13,708 nucleotides of DNA from Oscillospiraceae bacterium (GCA_016293265.1 JAEDEN010000046.1:1-13708); one strand, 5' to 3'; numbered from the stretch's first letter, positions 1 to 7,658 are shown. Numbers and translations: made by a program. The notes: generated by a model not told the origin, from the letters alone.

Positions 1-930
1 CAGACCCTGAAGATGTTCGTCCAGAAGAACGTGGTGGACGAGGAGGACTACGTGGACCCCGACAACGAGATGCTGGTGGACGAGGCCAAGCACATCTCCG
101 CCAAGTACGAGGTGGGCGACATCATCAACCTGCCCGTGGACAATGTGGAGTTCGGCCGCATCGCCGCCGGCAACGGCAAGCAGGTCATCATCCAGGGCCT
201 GCGGGAGGCCGAGCGTGGCATGGTCTACGACGAGTTCAACTCCAAGCAGCATGAGATCCTCACCGGCGTCATCACCCGCATCGACCCCCGCAACGGCAAC
301 GCCAGCCTGCGCATCGGCACCGGAACCGAGTCCACCGAGGCCCTGCTGATGGCCGGCGAGCAGGTGGACGGCGAGGAGCTCACCGAGGGGATGCACGTCA
401 AGGTCTATGTGGTGGACGTCCGCCGCTCCACCCGCGGCCCCCAGATCCTTATCTCCCGCACCCACCCCGGCCTGGTGAAGCGCCTGTTCGAGCTGGAGGT
501 GCCCGAGATCTACGACGGCACCGTGGAGGTCAAGTCCATCGCCCGGGAGGCCGGCAGCCGCACCAAGATGGCCGTCTGGTCCCACGACGAAAACGTGGAT
601 CCCATCGGCGCCTGCGTGGGCCCCAAGGGCCAGCGTGTGGGCGCCATCGTGGAGGAGCTCCGGGGCGAGAAGATTGATATCATCAAGTTCAGCGAAGATC
701 CCGCCGAATACATCGCCGCCGCCCTGGCTCCCGCCGACGTGCTGGAGGTCCGCATGGCGCCGGAGGGCAAGGCCTGCCGTGTCACCGTGCCCGACGACCA
801 GCTCTCCCTGGCCATCGGCAAGGAGGGCCAGAACGCCCGTCTCGCCGCCCGCCTGACCGGCTACAAGATCGACATCAAGCCCCGCAGCTTCCAGGAGGAG
901 GACGAGGGCGGCGACGCCGACGCAGAATGA
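1..930 (+). CDS. nusA: Transcription termination/antitermination factor NusA (5'-truncated)
   Basis: NusA binds RNA polymerase and nascent RNA and modulates pausing, termination and antitermination. The frame is open from base 1 (Q-T-L-K-M...), so the true start lies outside the window and part of the N-terminal RNAP-binding domain is missing; 309 residues are visible. The N-terminal domain ends with FGRIAAGNGKQVIIQ. An S1 domain follows at about visible residues 84-152. KH1 contains VDPIGACVGPKGQRVGAIV, with its GPKG loop at about 207-210. KH2 contains LAIGKEGQNARLAARLTGYK, with GKEG at about 273-276. The protein ends in a short acidic tail, without the C-terminal AR repeats of the E. coli protein, as is normal for Firmicutes. 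It is the first visible gene of the operon; rimP would be expected just upstream. The identification is secure. Confidence 0.97.
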   Translation, partial: QTLKMFVQKNVVDEEDYVDPDNEMLVDEAKHISAKYEVGDIINLPVDNVEFGRIAAGNGKQVIIQGLREAERGMVYDEFNSKQHEILTGVITRIDPRNGNASLRIGTGTESTEALLMAGEQVDGEELTEGMHVKVYVVDVRRSTRGPQILISRTHPGLVKRLFELEVPEIYDGTVEVKSIAREAGSRTKMAVWSHDENVDPIGACVGPKGQRVGAIVEELRGEKIDIIKFSEDPAEYIAAALAPADVLEVRMAPEGKACRVTVPDDQLSLAIGKEGQNARLAARLTGYKIDIKPRSFQEEDEGGDADAE

Positions 931-950
931 GGGGAAAGGTGGTCTGACCG

Positions 951-1223
951 ATGCCGAACGTAAAGAAGATCCCCCAGCGGCAGTGTGTCGGCTGCCGTGA
1001 GATGAAAGACAAGAAGTCCCTGCTCCGGGTGGTCAAATCCCCCGAGGGGACGGTGAGCCTGGACTTCAGCGGCAAGAAGCCCGGCCGGGGCGCCTATGTG
1101 TGCCACGACGTTGCCTGTTTGCAGCGGGCCCGGAAATCCCGGGCCCTGGAACGGGCCTTTGAGACGCAGATCCCTCCCCAGGTCTACGACGCCATGGAGG
1201 CGGAGCTGGGAGGTGCCAAATGA
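951..1223 (+). CDS. rnpM: RNase P modulator RnpM (YlxR, DUF448)
   Basis: This 90-residue protein matches the YlxR/DUF448 family, whose B. subtilis member is an RNA-binding protein reported to modulate RNase P. The family signature GRGAYVC is at residues 45-51, preceded by a QRQCVGCRE motif. Four cysteines (C12, C15, C51, C56) form two pairs; metal binding by them is only inference. The ATG at 951 lies 20 nt after the nusA stop and follows a GGGGAAAGGTGG purine-rich stretch that serves as ribosome binding site. Its position between nusA and ylxQ is the standard Firmicutes arrangement. The length matches the usual family size of about 90 residues. Its stop overlaps the next start (ATGA), which suggests translational coupling. 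Confidence 0.93.
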   Translation: MPNVKKIPQRQCVGCREMKDKKSLLRVVKSPEGTVSLDFSGKKPGRGAYVCHDVACLQRARKSRALERAFETQIPPQVYDAMEAELGGAK

Positions 1224-1852
1224 CCGTCAGCCCTGTTTTATCCCTGCTGGGCCTGGCCCTGCGGGGCGGTAACCTGGCCGTGGGGGAAGAACCGGTGGAG
1301 GCTGTGGCCCGGGCCCGGGACGCAAGGCTCCTGATCCTGGCCTCCGACGCGGCGGATAACACCCGCCGCAGAGTCAGCCACTTTGCCGACGCCGGTGCCT
1401 GCATCTGGATCCGTGTCCCCTTCACCAAGGAGGAGCTCGGCCGGGCCGTGGGCCGCGGCGGCGTAGCCGTGTGCGCGGTGACGGATGTGGGCCTGGCGGC
1501 CGCCATCGCCCACCGCCTGGCGGAAGCGGATCCCCTCCGCTTTGACGAGACCGCCCGGCGCCTGGACCTGAAGGTCCAGAGGGCGGCGGAGCGCCGCCTG
1601 GAGCAGCGCAACCACCAGCGGAATGTCCGCACCGGCAAGTACCAGTCCCAGCGGAAGGCCGCAAATGCGGCCCGGCCCCAGGGGCAAAAGAAGGCGGAGG
1701 CGCCTGCTTCCCCCGGGAAGGGAGCTCCCTCCCCCAAGGGCAGCCGTCCTTCCAGAGACAACCGCCCGAAATCCAGAACAAACGAAAACCGCTTCGCCCA
1801 CAGCCGCCCCGTGAAAAAGGGCAAGGGCTCCTATAAAAAGGCCCGGGGCTGA
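1220..1852 (+). CDS. ylxQ: L7Ae-family RNA-binding protein YlxQ with long basic C-terminal tail
   Basis: The protein has 210 residues. About the first 100 match the YlxQ/L7Ae fold, which in bacteria resembles kink-turn-binding ribosomal proteins (VLSLLGLALRGGNLAVGEE near the start, then LLILASDAADNTRRR, and VCAVTDVGLAAAIA). The family is usually about 100 residues, so roughly half of this protein is an extension. That extension (about 105-210) is strongly basic and low in hydrophobic residues, rich in K, R, Q, P, S, G and A, and ends GSYKKARG; it looks disordered and nucleic-acid binding. The start ATG overlaps the rnpM stop, with GGGAGGTG just upstream. Role in ribosome or RNP metabolism is inferred from the family and operon. 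The domain call is good; the function of the tail is unknown. Confidence 0.85.
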   Translation: MTVSPVLSLLGLALRGGNLAVGEEPVEAVARARDARLLILASDAADNTRRRVSHFADAGACIWIRVPFTKEELGRAVGRGGVAVCAVTDVGLAAAIAHRLAEADPLRFDETARRLDLKVQRAAERRLEQRNHQRNVRTGKYQSQRKAANAARPQGQKKAEAPASPGKGAPSPKGSRPSRDNRPKSRTNENRFAHSRPVKKGKGSYKKARG

Positions 1853-1963
1853 GCGTCCATATCCACGCAGTTTCCGAAAATTTTCCCCGGTCCCGGGTGT
1901 ATCCGAAAACCGTCAGAGCCCCTTTTGGCAGTTTCCGGATGCCCCCGCAGGCCGGTACAGAAC

Positions 1964-1969
1964 GAGGTG
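1964..1969 (+). promoter_or_regulatory. Ribosome binding site selecting a TTG start for infB
   Basis: GAGGTG sits 6 nt before TTG at 1976, after which the protein begins GNEKYRVHEVAKDF, as IF2 proteins do. In-frame upstream candidates (TTG 1925, GTG 1967) lack a good ribosome binding site, and the peptide they add (AVSGCPRRPVQNEV) is not IF2-like. Confidence 0.65.
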
Positions 1970-1975
1970 TTTTTA

Positions 1976-4345
1976 TTGGGTAACGAAAAATACAGGGTCC
2001 ACGAGGTGGCAAAGGATTTTAACCTGCCCACCAAAACCATTACCGAGATTCTGACCAAATATGTGGCCGCTCCCAAGAACCACATGCAGGTGCTCACCGA
2101 CCATGAGCTGTCCGTGATCTTTGACTATCTCACGGCCAACAACCAGGTCTCCAGCATCCAGGTCATCTACGCTGACTCCTTCCAGGAAAAGAAGGAGGCT
2201 CCCAAGGCCGCCCAGCAGCCCCAGGCCGCTCCCCAGCCTCAGCAGCAGTCCCAGCAGCCCCAGCAAAAGCAAAAGGCCGCTCCCCAGCAGCCCCAGCAAA
2301 AGCAGCCCCAGGCTGCTCCCCAGCAGCAAAAGCAGCCCCAGGCCGCTGCTCCCACCACCCGCGTCCCCCAGAAGAAGATCGTGGACACCCGCAAGGGCGG
2401 CGACGTGAACCTGGCCAAGTACGACGAGCGCCTGGAGGACCTGGGCGGCGAGCGCGGCGCACGGATGCAGCAGCGCGGCGGCAAGGAGAAGTTCCGCAGC
2501 GCAAACCAGCGCAGGGGCGCCCCCATGACCAACAAGCGCCGCCAGGACGAGGCGGAGAAGATGCGCCGCCTCCAGCTTGAGATCGCCAAGAAGGCCCCCG
2601 TCAAGGTCCAGATCCCCGACGAGATCTCCGTGGGCGAGCTGGCCTCCCGCATGAAGAAGACCGGCGCAGAGGTGGTCAAGAGCCTGATGAAAAACGGCAT
2701 CATGGCCTCCCTCAGTCAGCTCATTGACTTTGACACCGCCGCCATCATCGCCGAGGAGATGGGCTGCAAGGTGGAAAAGGAAGTGGTGGTCACCATCGAG
2801 GAAAAGCTCATCGACGCCCGGGAGGACCGGGAGGAGGAGCTGGAGCCCCGCGCCCCCGTGGTGGTGGTCATGGGCCACGTGGACCACGGCAAGACCTCCC
2901 TGCTGGACACCATCCGCAACACCTCCGTGGCCGCCGGAGAGGCCGGCGGCATCACCCAGCACATCGGCGCCTACCAGGTGCAGGTGAACGGCAAGCCCAT
3001 CACCTTCCTGGATACCCCGGGCCACGAGGCCTTTACCTCCATGCGCGCCCGCGGCGCCATGGTCACCGACATCGCCATTTTGATGGTGGCCGCCGACGAC
3101 GGCATCATGCCCCAGACCATTGAGTCCATCAGCCACGCCAAGGCGGCGGGCATCCCCATCATCGTGGCCATCAACAAGATCGACAAGTACGGCGCGGACC
3201 CCGACCGCGTCATGCAGCAGCTCACCGAGCACGGCCTGGTTCCCGAGGACTGGGGCGGCGATACCATCTGCTGCAAGGTTTCCGCCAAGAAGAACATCGG
3301 CATCGACAACCTGCTGGAAATGGTCACGCTGACCGCCGAAATGGCGGAGCTGAAGGCCAATCCCAACCGCGCCGGACAGGGCACCGTCATCGAGGCACGG
3401 CTGGACAAGGGCCGCGGCCCCGTGGCCACCCTCCTGGTGCAAAACGGCACGCTGAAGCAAGGCGACGTCATCATCGCCGGCACCGCCGTGGGCCGCGTGC
3501 GCACCATGCTGGACTACCGGGGCAACCGCCTCACCCAGGCAGGCCCCTCCGTCCCCGTGGAGATCGCGGGCCTGTCCGAGGCTCCCACCGCCGGCAGCCC
3601 CTTCTTCGCCGTTGCCGACGAGCGCATGGCCCGGGAGCTGGTGGAGCAGCGCAAGGCCGAGGAGCGGGCCAAGGCCAACGCCCCCATCCAGAAGGTCTCC
3701 CTGGAGAACCTCTTCGACCAGATCCAGGCCGGCGAGCGCAAGGAGCTGGCCCTCATCGTCAAGGCCGACGTCCAGGGCAGCGTGGAGGCCGTGAAGGCCT
3801 CCCTGGAGAAGCTCTCCAACGACGAGGTCAACGTCCGCGTCATCCACGGCGGCGTGGGCGCCATCAACGAGTCCGACGTGATGCTGGCCGCTTCCTCCAA
3901 CGCCATCATCGTGGGCTTCAACGTCCGGCCCGACGCGGCTGCCCGGGACGGCGCCGCCCGTCAGAATGTGGATATGCGGATGTACCGCGTCATCTACGAC
4001 TGCATCAACGAGATCGAATCCGCTATGAAGGGTATGCTGGCTCCCAAGTACCGGGAGGTCATCCTGGGCCACGCCCAGGTCCGGGAGACCTACAAGGTCT
4101 CCAGCGTGGGCACCGTGGCCGGCTGCTATGTCCAGGACGGCAAGATCGTGCGCAACTGCTCCATCCGCCTGGTGCGGGACGGCATCGTGGTCCACGAGGG
4201 CGCCCTGGCCTCCCTCCAGCGTTTCAAGGACGCCGTCAAGGAGGTCAACGAGAACTACGAGTGCGGCCTGACCATTGAGAAGTTCAACGACATCAAGGAA
4301 GGCGACATCGTGGAGGCCTACACCATGGAGGAGATCCCCCAGTAA
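1976..4345 (+). CDS. infB: Translation initiation factor IF-2
   Basis: IF2 is the GTPase that delivers fMet-tRNA to the 30S subunit and promotes subunit joining. From the TTG at 1976 the protein has 789 residues. A first IF2_N helical domain (1 to about 55, YRVHEVAKDFNLPTKTITEI) is followed by a low-complexity Gln/Pro/Ala/Lys linker at about 76-126 and a charged region. A second IF2_N domain lies at about 209-275. The G domain has all its motifs: GHVDHGKT at 300-307, DTPGHE from 346, NKID at 400-403 and SAKK at 436-439. Domains II, III and IV (the fMet-tRNA-binding C2) follow to the end. A 123-nt gap separates it from ylxQ and a terminator-like hairpin follows its stop. The identification is secure; the start codon is the least certain point. 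Confidence 0.97.
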   Translation: MGNEKYRVHEVAKDFNLPTKTITEILTKYVAAPKNHMQVLTDHELSVIFDYLTANNQVSSIQVIYADSFQEKKEAPKAAQQPQAAPQPQQQSQQPQQKQKAAPQQPQQKQPQAAPQQQKQPQAAAPTTRVPQKKIVDTRKGGDVNLAKYDERLEDLGGERGARMQQRGGKEKFRSANQRRGAPMTNKRRQDEAEKMRRLQLEIAKKAPVKVQIPDEISVGELASRMKKTGAEVVKSLMKNGIMASLSQLIDFDTAAIIAEEMGCKVEKEVVVTIEEKLIDAREDREEELEPRAPVVVVMGHVDHGKTSLLDTIRNTSVAAGEAGGITQHIGAYQVQVNGKPITFLDTPGHEAFTSMRARGAMVTDIAILMVAADDGIMPQTIESISHAKAAGIPIIVAINKIDKYGADPDRVMQQLTEHGLVPEDWGGDTICCKVSAKKNIGIDNLLEMVTLTAEMAELKANPNRAGQGTVIEARLDKGRGPVATLLVQNGTLKQGDVIIAGTAVGRVRTMLDYRGNRLTQAGPSVPVEIAGLSEAPTAGSPFFAVADERMARELVEQRKAEERAKANAPIQKVSLENLFDQIQAGERKELALIVKADVQGSVEAVKASLEKLSNDEVNVRVIHGGVGAINESDVMLAASSNAIIVGFNVRPDAAARDGAARQNVDMRMYRVIYDCINEIESAMKGMLAPKYREVILGHAQVRETYKVSSVGTVAGCYVQDGKIVRNCSIRLVRDGIVVHEGALASLQRFKDAVKEVNENYECGLTIEKFNDIKEGDIVEAYTMEEIPQ

Positions 4346-4375
4346 GCGCAGACGGCACATTTCCCCAGCAGCTTT

Positions 4376-4406
4376 CCGGGCGGCGACGGCGTCGCCGCCC
4401 GGTTTT
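4376..4406 (+). terminator. Intrinsic-terminator-like hairpin between infB and rbfA
   Basis: A perfect 12-bp GC inverted repeat (CCGGGCGGCGAC, 3-nt loop GGC, GTCGCCGCCCGG) is followed by TTTT. It starts 30 nt after the infB stop. The T run is short, so partial termination or attenuation is more likely than a full stop, since rbfA and the genes after it have no obvious promoter. Confidence 0.7.
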
Positions 4407-4427
4407 CTGACCAGCAGGAGCAGGCAG

Positions 4428-4474
4428 GCCGCCGGGCGGCGTTTTCACGTCCGCCATGACCGGCGGAGCCGTTT
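4428..4474 (+). other. Two further short hairpins with T runs before rbfA
   Basis: GCCGC/GCGGC at 4428-4440 (loop CGG) is followed by GTTTT. TCCGCC at 4450-4455 pairs with GGCGGA at 4462-4467 and is followed by GCCGTTTT. Each alone is weak. Together with the 4376 hairpin they make three hairpin/T units in one intergenic gap. They could be 3'-end processing or attenuation elements, or a by-product of GC-rich sequence. Confidence 0.35.
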
Positions 4475-4515
4475 TCCCTGCCCCTTCCCATCCACACGAA
4501 AAAGGAGTGAATCCT

Positions 4516-4884
4516 ATGGCCTCTAACCGTATCGGCCGCATCAACGAAGAGATCCAGCGGGAGCTGAGCGACCAGCTCCGCCGCCTGAAGGACCCCCGGG
4601 TCTCCGCCACGGGCATGGTCTCCATCACCCGGGTGGACACCACCGGCGACCTGCGCTATTCCCGCATCTATATCAGCTGCCTGGACAAGTCCCAGGAAAA
4701 GGACGTGATGAAGGGCCTTCGCTCCGCCTCCGGCTTTTTGCGCCGGGAGCTGGGCCGTACCCTGCAGCTTCGCTACACCCCGGAGCTGCAGTTCATCGCC
4801 GACGACTCCATCCAGTACGGCGCCCACATCCTGGAGGTTTTGCGCCAGGCGGAGCGCCAGGATGAAGGCAAGGCGGAGGAATAA
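4516..4884 (+). CDS. rbfA: 30S ribosome-binding factor RbfA
   Basis: RbfA binds the immature 30S subunit and helps 16S rRNA maturation. The protein is 122 residues, the usual size. It opens with the family-typical NRIGRINEEIQRELSDQL, continues with VSITRVDTTGDLRYSRIYIS (KH-like fold), and includes ASGFLRRELG with the Ala-x-Gly kink and LRYTPELQFIADDS. The ATG at 4516 is chosen over the in-frame ATG at 4456 because AAAGGAG lies 8 nt before it and the extra 20 residues of the longer form are not RbfA-like. It follows infB after a 170-nt gap with terminator-like hairpins and is 3 nt from the next gene, so it is translated with the downstream block. The identification is firm. Confidence 0.95.
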   Translation: MASNRIGRINEEIQRELSDQLRRLKDPRVSATGMVSITRVDTTGDLRYSRIYISCLDKSQEKDVMKGLRSASGFLRRELGRTLQLRYTPELQFIADDSIQYGAHILEVLRQAERQDEGKAEE

Positions 4885-4887
4885 GGT

Positions 4888-5844
4888 ATGCTGAGCGTAA
4901 CAGAAGCCGCCGGCCGGCTCCTTTCCTTTGATAACGTCCTCATCCTGACCCATGTCCGTCCCGACGGGGACACCGTGGGCTGCGCGGGGGCGCTGTGCGC
5001 CGCGCTGCGGAATGCGGGCAAGACCGCCTATCTCCTGCCCAATCCCGGCCTGACGGACACCACCGCCCCCTTCTTTGCCCCCTACGCCGCGCCGGAGGGC
5101 TTCCTGCCGGAAAGCGTTGTCTCCACCGACATCGCAACCACAGGCCTCCTGCCGGATAACGCAAAGGCCTACGCCCAGCGCATCGACCTTGCCATCGACC
5201 ACCACGCCTCCTTCGAGCATTTTGCGAGGGAGAACATCGTCCGCCCCCAGGCCGCCGCCTGCGGCGAGCTGATGTACGACATTCTCTCCGCCATGGGCCA
5301 GGTAACGCCGGAGATTGCACGCCTCCTCTACCTGGCCATCTCCACGGACACCGGCTGCTACGCCTATGCCAACACCACCGCCTACACCCATGCCGTCACG
5401 GCGGCCCTGATGGAAACAGGCATCGACGTGGCCCCCATCAACAAGGTGTTTTTCCGCACCAAGACCCGCCGCCGCATCCAGCTGGAATCCGCCATGATCG
5501 CAGGCTGTGAGTTCTACGACCGTGACCGGGTGGCCATTCTCTCCGTTCCCATGGAGCTTATGGAGCGCATCGGCGCCACGGAGACCGACGCCGAGGACCT
5601 GAGCGCCCTGGGCGGGCAGATCGAAGGGGTGGACTGCGCCGTGACCATGCGGGAGCTGCGCAGCGGCGTGTGGAAGCTCTCCCTGCGCACCGGGCCGCGG
5701 GTGAATGCCACCCGTGTCTGCGCCCGGCTGGGCGGCGGCGGGCACCCTGCCGCCGCGGGCTGCACGGTGGAGGCTCCCCGGAGCGAGGTAAAGAACCTGA
5801 TCCTGCAGGCCATCGCCGCCGAGACGGCGGACTTCCAGCGCTGA
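4888..5844 (+). CDS. nrnA: DHH-family phosphoesterase, NrnA-like nanoRNase/pAp phosphatase
   Basis: NrnA-type enzymes degrade 2-5-nt RNAs and dephosphorylate 3'-phosphoadenosine 5'-phosphate, using two Mn ions held by DHH motifs. The 318-residue length is typical. Visible motifs in order are THVRPDGD (residues 21-28, metal-binding His and Asps), an Asp in VVSTDIAT, the DHH triad at 104-106 (AIDHHASF), STDTGCYAYANTT, and the DHHA1 substrate-binding GGGGHP at 282-287. All expected metal ligands appear present. It starts 3 nt after rbfA with GGAGG 8 nt before the ATG, so the two are probably translationally coupled. This location between rbfA and truB is standard in Firmicutes. Exact substrate preference (nanoRNA, pAp or cyclic dinucleotide products) cannot be decided from the sequence. 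Confidence 0.92.
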   Translation: MLSVTEAAGRLLSFDNVLILTHVRPDGDTVGCAGALCAALRNAGKTAYLLPNPGLTDTTAPFFAPYAAPEGFLPESVVSTDIATTGLLPDNAKAYAQRIDLAIDHHASFEHFARENIVRPQAAACGELMYDILSAMGQVTPEIARLLYLAISTDTGCYAYANTTAYTHAVTAALMETGIDVAPINKVFFRTKTRRRIQLESAMIAGCEFYDRDRVAILSVPMELMERIGATETDAEDLSALGGQIEGVDCAVTMRELRSGVWKLSLRTGPRVNATRVCARLGGGGHPAAAGCTVEAPRSEVKNLILQAIAAETADFQR

Positions 5845-5855
5845 GGGACACCGCC

Positions 5856-6722
5856 ATGCCAAACGGAATCGTCATCATTGATAAGCCCGCCGGCTGGACC
5901 AGCATGGACGTGTGCGCCAAGATCCGGGGCATCCTGCGGGAAAAGCGGGTGGGCCACGGCGGCACCCTGGACCCCATGGCCACCGGCGTGCTGCCGGTCT
6001 TTGTGGGCCAGGCCACCCGGGCGGTGGAATTTGCCGAAAACAGCCGCAAGGAGTACGTGGCGGGGCTGCGCCTGGGCCTTGTGACCGACACCCAGGACAC
6101 CAGCGGCCAAACCCTGGAGGCCCGCCCCGTCACCGCCTCCAGGGCCGGCGTAGAGGCCGCCTTCCAGGCCTTTTTGGGGGAGATCCGGCAGGTTCCCCCC
6201 ATGTACTCCGCCGTGAAGATCGGCGGTCAAAAGCTCTGCGACCTGGCCCGGAAGGGACAGACCGTGGAGCGCAAGCCCCGCTCCATCACCATCTATGAGC
6301 TGGAGCTTCTGGAGCAGCAAAGCAGCACGGATTACCTCTTCCGCTGCGTCTGCTCCAAGGGCACCTATATCCGCACCCTCTGCCACGACATCGGCGCCCA
6401 TCTGGGCTGCGGCGGCGCCCTCTTTTCCCTCCGCCGCACCATGGCCGCCGGATTCACCCTGGACCGGGCCGTAACGCTGGAGGACGTGCAGCAGCAGGGA
6501 GAGGCCCTGCTCCTGCCCACCGACCGCTTTTTTGACGCCTGCCCCGCCCTGCACCTGGACACCCCCCGGCTGGACAAGCTCTGCCGCTGCGGCAATCCCC
6601 TGCACCTGGGCGGTGTGAAGAACGGCACCTACCGGATCTACGGTGTGAACGGCGACTTTTTGTGCCTCTCCCGGGCGGAGAACGGCACGCTCACATCCCT
6701 GAAAAACTTCTTTGGAGCGTAA
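5856..6722 (+). CDS. truB: tRNA pseudouridine(55) synthase TruB
   Basis: TruB converts U55 in the T loop of tRNAs to pseudouridine and also acts as a tRNA folding chaperone. The 288-residue protein begins GIVIIDKPAGWTSMDVCAKI and carries the catalytic motif GHGGTLDPMATGVLP, with the nucleophile predicted as Asp39. Further family blocks are KEYVAGLRLGLVTDTQD, QVPPMYSAVKIGGQKLCDLARKG and CSKGTYIRTLCHDIG. A short C-terminal part after about residue 230 is PUA-like. The start ATG at 5856 has GAGGG 8 nt upstream and lies 11 nt after the nrnA stop; the frame is open further upstream inside nrnA, but that extension does not resemble TruB. It is followed by ribF after 3 nt. The call is secure. Confidence 0.96.
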   Translation: MPNGIVIIDKPAGWTSMDVCAKIRGILREKRVGHGGTLDPMATGVLPVFVGQATRAVEFAENSRKEYVAGLRLGLVTDTQDTSGQTLEARPVTASRAGVEAAFQAFLGEIRQVPPMYSAVKIGGQKLCDLARKGQTVERKPRSITIYELELLEQQSSTDYLFRCVCSKGTYIRTLCHDIGAHLGCGGALFSLRRTMAAGFTLDRAVTLEDVQQQGEALLLPTDRFFDACPALHLDTPRLDKLCRCGNPLHLGGVKNGTYRIYGVNGDFLCLSRAENGTLTSLKNFFGA

Positions 6723-6725
6723 ACT

Positions 6726-7628
6726 ATGTCCACAAAAGAGAGAGTGATTGCCCTGGGCTTCTTTGACGGAGTCCACCTGGGCCACGCCGCGCTGCTGCGG
6801 CGGACCGTGGAGGAGGCTGCCCGGCGCGGCGCCACGGCCGCGGTATTCACCTTTGACCGCCCGCCGAAAGAGGTGGTCACCGGCGTCCCCTGCCCCCTCA
6901 TCGCCTCACCGGAGGACCGGCGGGGCCTGGTGGAGAGGCTCTTCGGCATCAAGGACGTCCTCATGGTGCCCTTTGACGACGAGATGCGCACCACCTCCTG
7001 GTCCGATTTCGTCACAAAGATCCTGGTGGAGCGCTACCACGCCGTCCATCTGGTGGCCGGACACGACCACCGCTTCGGCCACAAAAACGAAGGGACGCCG
7101 GAGCTTCTGGCGGAAAAATGCCGGGAGCTGGGCCTTGGCTGCGACATCATCCCGAAAGTGGAGCTGGACGGCATCACCGTCAGCTCCACCTATATCCGCA
7201 GCCTTGTGGGCATGGGCCAGATGGAGCGGGCCGACCGGTTTTTGGGCCACCCCCATGTGCTGACCCAGGTGGTGCGCCACGGCCGCCGCATCGGCCACAC
7301 CATCGGCGTGCCCACGGTGAACCTGGTGGTGCCTCCCCATGTGCTGGTCCCCAGCCACGGGGTCTATGTCACCCAGGTCATTCTGCCGGGAGGCCAGCGC
7401 TACCCCGCCGTCACCAACGTGGGCACCCGCCCTACGGTGAACAACGGCACGGATATCACCGTGGAGCCCTGGCTCCTGGGGTTCGACGGCGACCTCTACG
7501 GCCAGAAGGTGCGGGTGGAGTTCTACCGCCGGCTCCGGGACGAGATCCGTTTCGACTCCCTGGACGCCCTGCGGACCCAGATTCAGCGGGACGCGGAGGC
7601 CACGCGGCGGTATTTTGAAGCAGATTGA
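6726..7628 (+). CDS. ribF: Bifunctional riboflavin kinase / FAD synthetase RibF
   Basis: RibF phosphorylates riboflavin to FMN and adenylylates FMN to FAD. The 300-residue, two-domain length is typical. The N-terminal nucleotidyltransferase domain has GFFDGVHLGH at 11-20 and VSSTYIR (SSTYIR 153-158). The C-terminal kinase domain starts near 170 and has GVPTVNL at 194-200 and YPAVTNVGTRPTV. One variation is FDRPP at 43-47, where many homologues have F-D-P-H-P, so the His of that motif is missing; whether this affects FAD synthesis cannot be told. The ATG lies 3 nt after truB with GGAG 8 nt upstream. It is the last gene of the operon and is followed directly by a strong terminator; rpsO and pnp, which often follow ribF in Firmicutes, are not here. 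Confidence 0.95.
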   Translation: MSTKERVIALGFFDGVHLGHAALLRRTVEEAARRGATAAVFTFDRPPKEVVTGVPCPLIASPEDRRGLVERLFGIKDVLMVPFDDEMRTTSWSDFVTKILVERYHAVHLVAGHDHRFGHKNEGTPELLAEKCRELGLGCDIIPKVELDGITVSSTYIRSLVGMGQMERADRFLGHPHVLTQVVRHGRRIGHTIGVPTVNLVVPPHVLVPSHGVYVTQVILPGGQRYPAVTNVGTRPTVNNGTDITVEPWLLGFDGDLYGQKVRVEFYRRLRDEIRFDSLDALRTQIQRDAEATRRYFEAD

Positions 7629-7629
7629 C

Positions 7630-7658
7630 AAAAAGGACGGCCACAGGCCGTCCTTTTT
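7630..7658. terminator. Bidirectional intrinsic terminator after ribF
   Basis: A perfect inverted repeat, AAAAAGGACGGCC / loop ACA / GGCCGTCCTTTTT, begins just after the ribF stop. The T run on the + strand and the A run on its left side let it end transcription in both directions, which suits the convergent gene arrangement. Confidence 0.92.

Noticed and set aside
2205..2360. Repeated CAGCCCCAG-type units as a tandem repeat or CRISPR-like array
   Set aside because: They are in-frame Gln/Pro codons of the IF2 linker, irregular in spacing and without spacers.
1973..4360. A 795-codon open frame on the - strand opposite infB
   Set aside because: The translation is a His/Leu/Gly/Asp/Val-rich low-complexity product mirroring infB codon usage, with no domains.
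4318..5862. A 514-codon open frame on the - strand opposite rbfA and nrnA
   Set aside because: It is antisense to two well-identified genes and has no recognisable motif or ribosome binding site.
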